Made by a program: the position numbers and the translations under genes. The notes under the pieces were generated by a model. The model ran no database searches. It was not told the DNA's origin and worked only from the letters and a program-made list of their open reading frames with translations. 64,000 nt of DNA. Source: Chloranthus sessilifolius. Its lineage: Eukaryota; Streptophyta; Magnoliopsida; Chloranthales; Chloranthaceae. Where the stretch lies: assembly GCA_021018995.1 (NCBI GenBank), contig CM037598.1, positions 70,388,671 through 70,452,670 of the forward strand, given 5' to 3'. Shown here one piece after another: positions 53,864-64,000 of this stretch; positions within the stretch are counted from its first letter, which is position 1; every line of letters starts with the position of its first letter.

Positions 53864-54586
53864 CTAGAATTTTTATAAATTAAATAGATGAAGGGTCAGG
53901 ATCAAGATAAATTTTCAGTTAAGTTGATGATAAGTGGAATTTGTCTCCTGTTCAAGTTTTAGGAGGTATTGGTTGACTAACCTTGAAAGTTATCACCTAC
54001 AGCTTAGGCCCTAAAGATTTTTACTTAGGGTGGAATTCGTTTGTCCGTAGGCGATGATTTATTCTTTATCAATCAATCGAGAAAATCCTATTAATTAAAA
54101 TATCTCGAACGCGTGGTCAATCTAGGACTTCTATTTATCGGATCCAATCGACTCTCAGCAGCCAATGTCAATCAATCAATTTTATAAAACCGTTGTGGTG
54201 ACATCAAATAATCTTACTACATCAATCAATCATAGACTATATCAATATGAGCAAAATCAATATCAAAATTATGTCATGTCTAGAGAATCAACCTATATCG
54301 GAGAAGCAATGCGAGAATAATCACGACATTGTCAATCGATCACAATCATATCAGGTATCATGAATCATATCAGGAAATCCTATCAATATCAATCAATCAA
54401 AATGCCAAGTAATATCAAGGAGTCAAATAATCCGATCTATGTCAATCGGTCAACATCATTTTAAGTCCTTAAGACCATTTCGAGTAGTCGGGGGCAAATC
54501 AAGTAGTTATCAAACAGTTAAGATCAATTTGGAATTATCACGATGATATCAAATATCAAAATCAAATCAAGCAATCAGAATCATAT

Positions 54587-55013
54587 TCAAGCAATCAAGA
54601 TCATATTTATAGTTAAAATTTTAGGGTAAAAGCTGGTACCTTCAAATAAATGAGGGTAATTTGTTCGCATTTTAGATTCTAACTCCCAGGTAGCACTTTC
54701 AACATCTTGGTTTCTCCAAAGTACTTTCACCAGGGGAATCATTTTGGAATGCAATTGCTGCTCGTTCTGATCTAGAATTTGCACGGGTCTCTCCGTGTAG
54801 GTTAAGTCTTATCGTATTTCGACGACTTGTCCTAGAAATAATTGCCTCAGATAAAAAATATATCCTCTCAACGTAGAGATATGGAAAACATTATGTACAC
54901 GTGCCATCTCTTTAGGGAGTTACAGTCTGTAATCTACAGTTCACATCTTCTTGATTATTGGGTAAGATCCAATATAACGGGGCTTCAGTTTGCCTTATTT
55001 ACCAAACTGAATT
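54587..55013 (-). pseudogene. Integrase C-terminus and chromodomain of element C'
   Basis: On the minus strand: GKLKPRYIGSYPIIKK, a stop, TVDYRL, another stop, LPKEMARVHNVFHISTLRGY, then the chromodomain-like end with VQILDQNEQQLHSKMIPLVK, WRNQDVESATWELESKM and YPHLFE. The segment ends at a stop near 54587 and is cut at 55013 by D. Compared with B (VLVKWGTHPVEEATWEWE) it is clearly a relative but from another family. Confidence 0.85.
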
Positions 55014-55692
55014 TGTCACGACCCAAAGTTCTACCCCATCCTAAGGGCCTAGAATTCCGAGTTATATGATAAGCGGATATACACATAGTCGAGTTCTTGC
55101 GCAATAATGGTTCCACAAAGTCTGTGCAAGTCAATAATTAAAAGTGGAATATAAAGTAGTCATAAATAGCAGAGTAAAAGTAAGAAATCTAAATAATCCA
55201 CTAATAAACAATAATGAAAGTCGGAGACAAATCCGATAAAATAAAATCAGATAGTTATAGACAATAATATAAATAAAACCTAATATCGAGTCTATAAGCG
55301 TCAATAGCCGACACTCAGGTCGAAGTCAACACCAAGGTCCTCCTGGTACTCAGTTGCGTCACCCTCCAAGGCTCCTGGTACTCAACGCCCGCGAGATCAA
55401 TGAAATCGGCATCGGTGGGATCTGGATGGCAGGCGTCTACTCCTCCAGTGTAATCACCCGCAGCTATTAGATTATCGTAGGATGAGTTTACTCAGTCACG
55501 TAAACTTAGTAGATACATCATCAATCCCCCCCATACTACGCAGGTGCATTGTGGGTGCATCAAGTGAGTGACAAATATAACATCTCAAATATAATATTTC
55601 AAAGAAAGTAGCAAGTGAAAGATAAAACCATTTACATATTGTAGAACTCATATCATGTCATAAATGCAGGACCATAATCTAGACACTAATAT
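55014..55692. repeat. D: LTR-like sequence, first piece
   Basis: It starts TGTCACGACCCAAAG inside C' integrase. TGTCACGACCC is a common start (or reversed end) of Tekay-type LTRs. A CCTCCTGGTACTC duplication lies at 55337-55386. No coding. It is interrupted at 55693 by a solo LTR and probably continues at 58137 and 62892. Confidence 0.55.
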
Positions 55693-58136
55693 TGTGACAA
55701 CTCAGATTTTCGACCCCGAAAACCTGCGCCGTCGGTCCGATCCGTAAGACCGAACCCTGAACACATCGGACGAAACACTTGGTACATCCACACACAAAGC
55801 AAAACAAAGCACACACACACACACACTAACAAGAGAAATCTCCAGTGTTAATATCAAAGTAGCGCTCAAAATAACAGTTCTAATCCCATGCGAGTGCACC
55901 TGGCCAAAAGAATTGAGAAGAACCATCGGTAAGGGCCGTTCCTTACCGAAACATGGTTCACAAAACAATAATATACACTAATTTCAAGTATTTGAATTTG
56001 CACAATGAACTGGCTGGACGTATCAAGCCGAAACTACACAAAATCACATTTCAAGTCACTATCTATATTGGAAAAACTCCTTAGGCGAAGGCTCTGACTC
56101 CTCCCCCGGAATATACTCAGAGTCCTCCACGTCAATATCCTCGATACACGCGTCTTCACCTAAACCTATGACGTATAGTCGAAGGGTGAGCTTCATCCAA
56201 GCTCAATAGAGAAAATATCCATAGCATACATTTTTATTTCATTACACGTATATCTTATGACTGAAATCAAAATAGTTCAAAGTGTCACATAGTTTATAAC
56301 GCTTTTTACATCTCGCATAAAGGAAACTTAAATTGATAACTTAATTCTTCCCCTGATCATCTATAGGTTCGAGCCCCCGATGGAATACCCACCATCGTCA
56401 TTCATTTGAACCCTTTTTCATGATGTCAAGCCCCTGAACTCCGTTACTAGGGTCACTTGACTCACATTGACCATTCTCGATCCACACATCACGCAAAGTG
56501 TACGGATATCCCGCCGCACCGGTCACGGATATCCCACTGCGTCGGTCACGAATATCTCGCCGTGTCGGTCGGGTATTCACATATAAACCTTAAACCAAAC
56601 ATGCAAAAATAACTTATAATTTATCACCGTGTATTGTGATAATTTATAGCTAGGTTTAGGAATTAAAGGAAAGATTTCACACAACCATATGTCACACACA
56701 CATGTCCGAATCATGCTGAGTTCAAGCTCACGCATGTACACACACATATATCATTCTAAATAGGAGTACACGGTTCACACAGTTGAATTGACGAAGTATC
56801 ATGATTTTCACACACACATACATATCATATCACAATTCATATGCTTATCATAACAAAGGTATATGCTATAGAATTTTCCCTACCTCACATGCAATCCACA
56901 CGAAGTCCTTTCTTTCCAATGGTACTTTAACAACTCACGTTCACAGTCTACACCTAGAACACATCAACACACGTCTTATACATCCAAACTAAAGAAGTAA
57001 AAGTGGTCTTAAAAGCACCTTTTCTCAAAACTAACAAATGCCAGAATCTGGCAAAATCGATCGATAGAATCCCAATCCAATTGATCGGTTCCAAAATTCG
57101 ATCGTTTGAAATTCATTTCGATCGGTTGGTTTCCTTCAAAATAACCAATTCTCTGTTTGCCTAACTTGTTTCACAATCAGTCGATCGGTTCTCAAAATTG
57201 ATTGATCGGTTTCACAACTCATCCTCACAAGCTCACAGGCAACCTAGCGAGCATCTTCGCGAGGTCACCAACAACCTAGCGAGGTTGTGCACAGCATATG
57301 CTCGAACCATGCGAGAACCTCGCGACCTGGACACAGATCCTCACGAGACACAATTTGATCAATCAAATTCCCATTCGATCGATCGGATTCCTTCATAAAT
57401 CACATTTCTCTGTTCTGTTGGTATGCTTACTTCCTGACAAATTTGATCAATCGGATCTCAATTTCGATTGATCGGATTTGTCAGATACACAGCTCTTGGA
57501 GCTCTTCTTCTTACGTTTTGTTTCCCCCAAAACCCATCGTATTTAATACGACTTTCTAGGGCATTTATTGCTCAATCTTCACAACACATTAATGCATTGA
57601 TTTCAGTAATTCATGGCATTTATTCCCCAACTACCTAATCACTCACACCTAAATTTCTAAATTTCTTAGTTCATAAATTTCCCAACCACAATCATAAATG
57701 CACATATTAATTAAATCATAAATCGTCACCTTACTTCCAGAGCTCCTTGCACATCGATGATTTGAACCTTACAAGCTCTGGTTCGTCCTTTCCCTTACGA
57801 TGAAGGGTTTTAAAGCCCGTCTTCTTATGAACAACGAACAAACACACAAGCTATAGTTCCCTTCCTCTTCTCTCTTCTTTGCAAGTTACATCTCAAGCAA
57901 ATGGCAAGAGACGAAATTTCTCCACCAAGCTTGCTTTTATACTTAAAGTCTTATTTTAGGTGTGAAGCTGATACGCCATACCTTAGTGTACACCATCCCA
58001 TCTAATGGTCATTTCATCTTTAGTTCTCATTCTTATTTCACTTATTAAGTCATATTTATCTCCTTGAACTGTGTGACCCGTCGGGCACGCATTCCAAGTT
58101 GGATGGTTCAAAAATCAAATTTTTTGGGTCTTTACA
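55693..58136 (-). mobile_element. Solo LTR related to the B LTR, minus strand
   Basis: In sense it starts TGTAAAGACCCAAAAAATTT at 58136 and ends CGAAAATCTGAGTTGTCACA at 55693 (2444 bp). Parts match the B LTR in order: the GGATATCCGTGACCGG-type repeats (56500-56575), TGGAGGGTATTCCAT-like phrase (56378-56394), the CTCACCCTTCGACTATACGTCATAG block (56171-56194) and an acidic reading frame after it. A TATA box lies at 57941-57934 (minus strand TATAAAAG). Flanks are AATAT and TATAT, a TSD with one difference or none at all. No internal region is present. Confidence 0.78.
57050..57480. repeat. ATCGATCGGTT-type word array in the solo LTR
   Basis: Words such as AATCGATCGATAG, CAATTGATCGGTT and TTCGATCGATCGGATTCC, in the same LTR position as the B array but with a different consensus. 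A short GC-richer insert with GCGAGGT repeats lies between (57225-57330). Confidence 0.7.
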
Positions 58137-58614
58137 TATATCTTAATACACCTTATCATATTTCATTATATACCATACCTTATAATATACCATGTCTTAC
58201 TATCATTCTCGCACATACGTCTATACATCGCATGAAGGTAGCTAACATACTCATAAAATCTTAAACGACCTGTGCCAGAGTTGTTGCTCGAGCTACCATG
58301 TGAGAGTCACCACAATATCATACCATCATATCATAACGCCCTCGTGTTATACTTATACTCCTCCATCCAGTCAATGGGGAGACATAATGGCTAAAGTAAC
58401 TCATAAACATACTCATACTCATAATATCTCCCAGAGACCCGTCTTGGCTGAAAGGCATTGGTGCCCTTACGGTGACTAAGTAAGGAACGACATGTACAGA
58501 GACTTATATTCTTAATCTTTTGCTGGCCTACACAGTGGTATCTTATTATTATACTTATAACTTATCTTATCTCATACTTGTAACCAGGATGTACTTCGTG
58601 CGACAATCCATACT
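58137..58614. repeat. D: LTR-like sequence, second piece
   Basis: AT-rich DNA between two solo LTRs, with short CATACTCATA/TCATACCATC repeats and no coding. It ends with the TSD ATACT (58610-58614) of the next solo LTR. Confidence 0.45.
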
Positions 58615-59329
58615 TGTGATAGCCCGGCTTTTCCCCTTCTGGTAAATGGGAAAGGTTGCGCCGTCGAATCACCTAACATGATCCTGTCATACAAGGGCAT
58701 TGTGTACAAAGTGTTACATATGCGGAAGCGAATTGAATTAATTCTGATACGTAGAAATATGGCAACAACTGATATTCATTCATTTATCTAAGGCTACAAA
58801 CTGAATAGGAATATAAACAGAAACCTATACATGAAGTAGTAAACTATCTTAAACCACACTACTGTTTATACATGTTTAATGTTTAAAATAAATCTTTCTC
58901 TCTCAAACCTCTCAAGGAAAGAAGTCCTCAGTAGAACCTTCCTCCTCGTCCTCCTCAGGCTGGTAGGTTGGATTAGTCTCGTGCTTAGAGTCACGGTCAA
59001 TATATGCAGTTAAGACATGAAGTTATAGGATGAACTATCATCAAAGCTCAGCAGGGAAATTTAAAGTGCTACTTTATATGTTAGATTTTTAATTCACTTC
59101 TAAATGCATAAATGAAAAAATTAACCACATTATATCTTACCTTGTATCTATTCTAGCAACATTTAGTATTTATTCTAGCAGCATATAGTATAACAAACAA
59201 TAAATCATGAAAATATTGTATCATGCTGACAGATTCATGCTGAACAAAGATGAGGAATCATACTGACAAGGAATCGTGCTGGACAATTACAGAAATCATA
59301 TTGAAACAAGACATATTCAAGAAACAAGA

Positions 59330-59585
59330 AAATCAAGCTCTCGAGTTAGCGAGATCACTTGTCAAGCTCCCGAGTTAGCGGGATCACTTGGACCAAAAAA
59401 ATCAAGCTCCCAAGTTAGCGGGATCACTTGGACGAGATATCAAGCTCCCAAGTTAGCGGGATCACTTGGACGAGATATCAAGCTCCCAAGTTAGCGGGAT
59501 TACTTGGACGAGATATCAAGCTCTCGAGTTAGCGGGATCACTTGGACGAGATATCAAGCTCTCGAGTTAGCGAGATCACTTGTTT
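59330..59585. repeat. Minisatellite, about seven copies, period 38-39 bp
   Basis: The unit contains CAAGCTCCCAAGTTAGCGGG then ATCACTTG and a GACGAGATAT spacer. Copies start near 59332, 59364, 59403, 59441, 59479, 59517 and 59555. CAAGTGATC and its neighbours give partial self-complementarity. The ORF across it (59276-59494) is a repeat artefact. Confidence 0.9.
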
Positions 59586-60242
59586 CAAGACGAGAATAAA
59601 GACGTGTACATAACATCAAGGATAACAGTACATGAATAATATATGCTAACATGTATGCAAGAATATCATAAACAAATATCATATGGCAAAACTGATTTGA
59701 ATAACTGAACTCACATGATCATATATGACTGTAACTATCATAATCATTGATATTCATATATCCAAAGTGAACTAGCATCATAATCATGCAAAGCATATTT
59801 CAAGTCTGAAGCTCTCTAAATTGATCTAACACCATCAGTCATAGTCATATATTGAAAACTAGCATGTGCATACATTATACTTCATCTAAACTCATTTTGT
59901 ATCATCATACATACACATTCATCTGCTGATCTATATCAAGTCATCAAAATTGGTTTGACAATTTTCCTAACACATATGTCAAGCTAATCTTATGGAACTG
60001 ATATGCTCATAATCATATATCATCTTTAAAACTGAATTAGCATACGCTCATACATCAAGCTGATATGATGATCATTAGCATGTATCAAATTTAACTTAAC
60101 TAGCATACCCGAGCTGATTTGATCATAAGCATGCAATCACAGTAGACGCATATATTACTAGCATCCTTACAATAGAACATCAGACGTATAGCCTCACATG
60201 TATATCAATATGTCGAATTTAACATTTTCTTAAACGAAAATA

Positions 60243-60269
60243 AGTATATATATATATATATATATATTA
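60243..60269. repeat. (TA)n microsatellite
   Basis: About 13 TA units inside the large solo LTR. Confidence 0.9.
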
Positions 60270-60944
60270 TGTACTATCCAAGATGTGAAGAAAAAATTAA
60301 CTATAGCATATCCATACAAAATCAGACATCGATTTTGGATCTATCATGATCATAACTCAAAACCGACTTGAGTAGTCATGCAAAACATACATCAAAACTG
60401 ATATCTATTATCCTTAACGATCCATCAAGACTGAACTGGCATAGTCATCTGTAACCACTTATTAACTGACCTCATAGTAAACTATATCACATGGCTAAAA
60501 CTATATCACATGACTAAAACTGGCATGAGCATAAACTATATCACATGACTAAAACTGACATGAATTCTTAGTATACTATATAAAACTGGCATGGGTATAA
60601 AGTTATATAAGCATTCATGATCATATATGGGCATTCTCAATAATTTGCTATTAGATGAGAATGAGAAAACAACATATAGATTAGTAAGGTAAATTCCCTA
60701 CCTTTACTCATGCTTACTTTTATTTGCTTGTACGTGCACTCATGCATCCAAGAACACCTTCATTGTTAGGAATTTGTCATGTGCACCAAGTTGCACCTAT
60801 GGTTTAAGATGTCTGGTGTTAGTATATCAAATAAATACGGGATCATTTTAGACCCGACCTACATGCTCTACAAAGGTAGCGAGCCATAGAGTCAACTCAC
60901 ACACCTCAAAAATAGACCAAAGGGCCCTCGAGGTAGGTGCAACA

Positions 60945-61700
60945 GCCAACATAGGCTTGCCTCGACAAGTCATAGGGGTTGCCTCAGCAAGCAGCCAGGC
61001 TGAACATCTTACTGTAATTTGTCATAAAATTTGACCCTTTAAACGTCCGATTCAGAACTTAGTTACTTCATGAAAGTTATAAGGCTCGTTGTCCCCTTTT
61101 CAACACATCAAGAATCGTGCCAATCGGAGTTTAGAGTCAAAAGTTATGATCAAAATACCGAACAGTGGTATGAGCATAAGGTTGTCGCGACAAGCCTGAG
61201 CACCTTGCCGCGGCTAGCCTGTAAAGTTGCCACGACAAGCATATCAGGCTTGGCTTGCCAGGGTATTTTCTACTCCACTTTGGCTTCTTTTACTCAGACA
61301 TTTGATTGGGTCTTTTGTATATTTATAAAGATAATATTTTCTTATATATATTGCACAAAAAAATTAGATTTTCTTATTCATTTTTGTGCGGACATTTCGG
61401 TGTCTTTTTATTAACAATACCCGATCATGTGCACCTATGGGTCATATATTTGGATTTTAGGATATCAGATGGTTAATGGGTCATTTGAGCCCTTAATCTT
61501 GGTTTTATAACAACAACGGTTTATAGGATCAAGGCACATACCCATGTATAGACCAACCAAGCAGCACCCAAAATACATTGGCCAAACCAACTGGTTGCCT
61601 CGGCAAGCCACAGGGGTTGCCGCAGCAAGCAGCTCAGCTGAACACCTTGTCGCGGCAACCTTGTGAGGTTGCTGCGGCAAGCAATGCTTGCCGTGGTGCC
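60945..61700. repeat. TTGCCGCGGCAA-like palindrome clusters in the large solo LTR
   Basis: Words such as GCTTGCCTCGACAAG, GTTGCCTCAGCAAGC, TTGTCGCGACAAGC, CTTGCCGCGGCTAGC and GTTGCCACGACAAGC lie at 60945-61000, 61180-61250 and 61595-61695. They play the same structural role as the CGATCGAT words in other families but have a GC-rich consensus. Confidence 0.75.
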
Positions 61701-61738
61701 TCCTTTCTTTTGTGCTTTGGCTTATATCTATATATCTC

Positions 61739-61742
<4 letters not shown>

Positions 61743-61804
<62 letters not shown>
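61743..61804. repeat. (TA)n microsatellite, about 30 units
   Basis: Pure TA run. It makes the YIYIYI-type ORFs in this place, which are not genes. Confidence 0.95.
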
Positions 61805-61808
<4 letters not shown>

Positions 61809-62891
61809 ATCTATAGAGCTCTCCTATATATTCATGTCAGCAGTAAATGTGGCAGGGGATATCCTATGCGGTTCAGTATGGAAGAGTGAATGGTTTTAAC
61901 TAAGTGCTGCCAATTCGATCTCCTCGAATTGCCACCATAGACTTATATGGTTTTGGAGAATCCAGATTCAATGAAAATGAAATAACATACCATTTGGATG
62001 GTGCCAAATTGGTGTCGGGATCTGCTTTCACCAAGCATGTTTAAAAATCAGAGATGTGCGAAGTTTATTAAGCCTAAGATTGTCTTTGCTTGAATCGCAG
62101 ACGACGTGGGCTAAGGTTCTATGGTCTGGAAATCCAGAGGTGTACCAGGGTAGCAGTGGAGAGGTTTGTTTTACTAGCTGTGTATGCGATAGCAGTTGTT
62201 AAAGATGCAGCGGAAGGAGGAAGGAGGTTCCTCTACCTTTTATATGAAGCGAGCTGCACTTTGCGTGCATGCTTTGCATGTTGACTCACGCCTTCGTGTA
62301 GTCACAAGCGGAGGCAAGCAGCTTATGAGCTCTTTAAAGCTATGAATCCGTTTGTAAGTGTATAGTAAGAAAGACAAAGAAGGCTGGGCTCCCATGTAAG
62401 GCCAATACTTCGTAGCTGCGTATCTCACAGATAGAACAAAGACACTTGTTTGTTTGTTTGTTTTTTTTTTTTCTTCTTTGGATATTTGAGAGTGGACAGG
62501 GTTCCTATGTATTGCCCATACGGGCATTGCTTTGTTTTGTATAGGATAAGCCAAAAGAGGCTTATCCTCCCAAGGTATTAGCCCCACGGTTATAAGGACT
62601 AATGGGGGTTATGTCACTTGCCTTAGGCTTTGATATCACATGTAACTCTGCTATACCACATATCGGTATTAGCACTAAAAGTGTGGTTATGATCGATGAC
62701 TCAATTCTAATATGATCGAAATTTACATAAAGCAGCATTGCATGATATGAGTTTGCTACCCACATTTACATAGGTCCGACAGCCCTCATAGTTTTATATT
62801 AGTGGTGACCTGTGTCACGTTTTTGGCATATATTTAATCTGACCCGTATCTATACCAAGTAGTGTAAAAATCTGGTAACTGTTACAATACT

Positions 62892-63466
62892 ATCATAGGG
62901 GGTTACATCCGTACATGGATGCCAATATTCTAAGTTTCACGTGACTGTAAAAGAAACCTCACCACAGCTAAGGCTCAAAGCCCGATTCTCGTATCTTATC
63001 TCATATCTTATCCTCTCATATTAAAACTCGGGGTGATAGGGTCACCGTATATGCCACCAAATACGAGGTTACACTGAATTCGCACTCACCCACCTCATCA
63101 TGGGTCTCATTCCACCATGAGTTGTAAGGATGCAAATACAGTGTATTCTTTCATTCGATACTATCTCAGCAAATTACCACGCCCAAGCGTACGCATAATC
63201 TCATACACTCTCGTACATATGCCTTAACTTACTCATGAGTCATATAATGTGATCAAGATGAAAATAACATCATACATGCATAAAGGTCTACATAAGCATT
63301 TATTATGTTTCTACCTATATATTTATTTACACATATTTCAATACAATATAGAATAGGGTAGTTAAAGTGTGGTTTCGAAAATGAGAAGGTCAGAGTTTGA
63401 TTCTCACGAGGTATTGAATTTCTAACCCTTCGAGTTATTGAAGTGGTCGTGTTGAAGCGATAAAAG

Positions 63467-63521
<55 letters not shown>

Positions 63522-64000
63522 TTATTATAATTTAGTACTCAATTAGAAAGATGATACAACTTAAAGTGAAGTGCATCACGACCATCGATCAAAACATCAA
63601 GTAATTAAGGTGCGTTAAATTTCGGTCGTGTGAGTGGAGTTATAAGGTAAAATGATAATAATAAAAGTTGTCTGTTTGAACACAATTCAATTGATTGGTT
63701 TTTAAAATTGATTGGTCAAATGAAAAGTGAGTTAAAATTAGCAGTGGTTCGATTCTGTATAAAGACGGTATATCGAAAAGTGGAAGTCGATCGATCGATA
63801 ATATCAGTTTGTCTAATAAACGAATTTAGTATGGCTTGCGTGCTCATCCTTATATAAGGATATTAATAACATAGTAATAATAGTAACACTTGTGTAGTGT
63901 GTCTTATATGTATATAATATTTATATACAATATTATTATATTAATGAAGTAGTAGCACTTCAGTGCCCTTTCATTTATATTGTAACATATTATTATTATA
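62892..64000. repeat. D: LTR-like sequence, third piece, to the window edge
   Basis: No gene. It holds an AT microsatellite (63463-63520) and, near the right end, words such as CAATTCAATTGATTGG (63683-63698) and TCGATCGATCGATAA (63788-63802), again resembling the LTR word arrays. Membership of D is inferred from the TSD at 62887-62891. A further element border within 63300-64000 is possible but I could not place one. Confidence 0.4.
63463..63520. repeat. (AT)n microsatellite
   Basis: Pure AT run of about 27 units. Confidence 0.95.

Larger units (their letters stand above)
50553..55013 (-). mobile_element. Tekay-type element C', 3' part only
   Basis: On the minus strand: integrase C-terminus and chromodomain (55013-54587), noncoding DNA with two small coiled-coil ORFs (53863-53504 and 53008-52674), a polypurine tract (52391-52378) and the 3' LTR (52377-50553). 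The upstream part is cut off at 55014 by insertion D; the remainder should lie to the right of the window. The left TSD candidate is TTTAT (50548-50552). Confidence 0.82.
58610..62891 (-). mobile_element. Large solo LTR (4272 bp) with TSD ATACT, minus strand
   Basis: In sense the LTR starts TGTAACAGTTACC at 62886 and ends AAGCCGGGCTATCACA at 58615, and is flanked by the perfect 5-bp repeat ATACT (58610-58614, 62887-62891). No gag or pol is seen inside. An acidic patch (reverse of TCCTCCTCGTCCTCCTC, 58940-58957) resembles the acidic reading frame near the end of the B LTR. It includes a 38-bp minisatellite, two TA microsatellites and TTGCCGCGGCAA-like palindromes. The stretch 61900-62610 looks different in composition and could be a further unrecognised insertion. 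Confidence 0.75.

Noticed and set aside
59276..59494. 72-codon ORF with repeated SQVSGITW-type units
   Set aside because: Simply follows the 38-bp minisatellite, not conserved beyond it.
61578..61899. ORFs with YIYIYI repeats
   Set aside because: Produced by the TA microsatellite at 61743-61804.
61900..62610. Possible exon-like or inserted segment in the large solo LTR
   Set aside because: Composition differs slightly, but I see no ORF with a domain, no TSD and no TIR, so it stays part of the LTR.
1..64000. CRISPR array, since several arrays have regular spacing
   Set aside because: Repeats are self-complementary words with short irregular spacers inside LTRs of plant elements; there are no cas genes and the DNA is eukaryotic.
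1..64000. Host protein-coding gene
   Set aside because: Every ORF with a recognisable domain belongs to a retrotransposon. The remaining ORFs are short and without domain support.

Overview
This window is plant (angiosperm-type) intergenic DNA made almost entirely of nested LTR retrotransposons. I found no convincing host gene, rRNA, tRNA, CRISPR array or bacterial feature. The evidence is several Ty3/gypsy lineages and one Ty1/copia lineage typical of plant genomes, tRNA primer-binding sites of the plant-retrotransposon kind, long LTRs, 5-bp target-site duplications (TSDs), AT/GA microsatellites, and coding regions decayed mainly by nonsense codons. The species cannot be named from this.

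Layout, left to right. (1) 1-15364: Tat-lineage gypsy element on the minus strand, cut by the left window edge. It has a 5' LTR (13784-15364), a tRNA-Arg-like PBS, gag, protease, RT, RNase H, a second RNase H and integrase, plus an antisense DUF7745-like ORF beyond pol. It sits inside (2) an old LTR remnant on the minus strand (15365-16995). (3) 16996-17733: unassigned DNA with a large foldback. (4) 17734-20060: 3' end of a copia element (minus strand), interrupted by (5) a long + strand LTR-like sequence, called C+ here, seen in three pieces (20061-22594, 34271-37412, 50104-50552). The pieces are separated by (6) an Athila-lineage element on the minus strand (22600-34265, TSD GTGAT), which itself holds a solo LTR (25285-26737, TSD CTATC), and by (7) a complete Tekay/Del-type chromovirus on the + strand (37418-50098, TSD GTATC), called B here. 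(8) From 50553 a second Tekay-type element, called C' here, lies on the minus strand. Its pol is interrupted at 55014 by (9) another LTR-like sequence (D), which is split by two solo LTRs on the minus strand (55693-58136, and 58615-62886 with TSD ATACT). D runs out of the right edge.

All elements look defective: premature stops in every polyprotein, frameshifts in most, a mutated RT active site in B, and an integrase-core deletion in the Athila element.

The most interesting material is not the core pol genes. Four elements carry extra ORFs outside gag-pol: a DUF7745-like ORF (antisense, Tat), one shared accessory protein family found in both the Athila and the B element, and two small coiled-coil ORFs in C'. 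Several families also carry clusters of short self-complementary words. The word differs by family, the words lie in the LTRs and upstream of ORFs, and many pair into 20-bp-arm hairpins. One such set (2308-2488) shows compensatory stem changes. I propose these as family-specific hairpin cassettes of unknown function.
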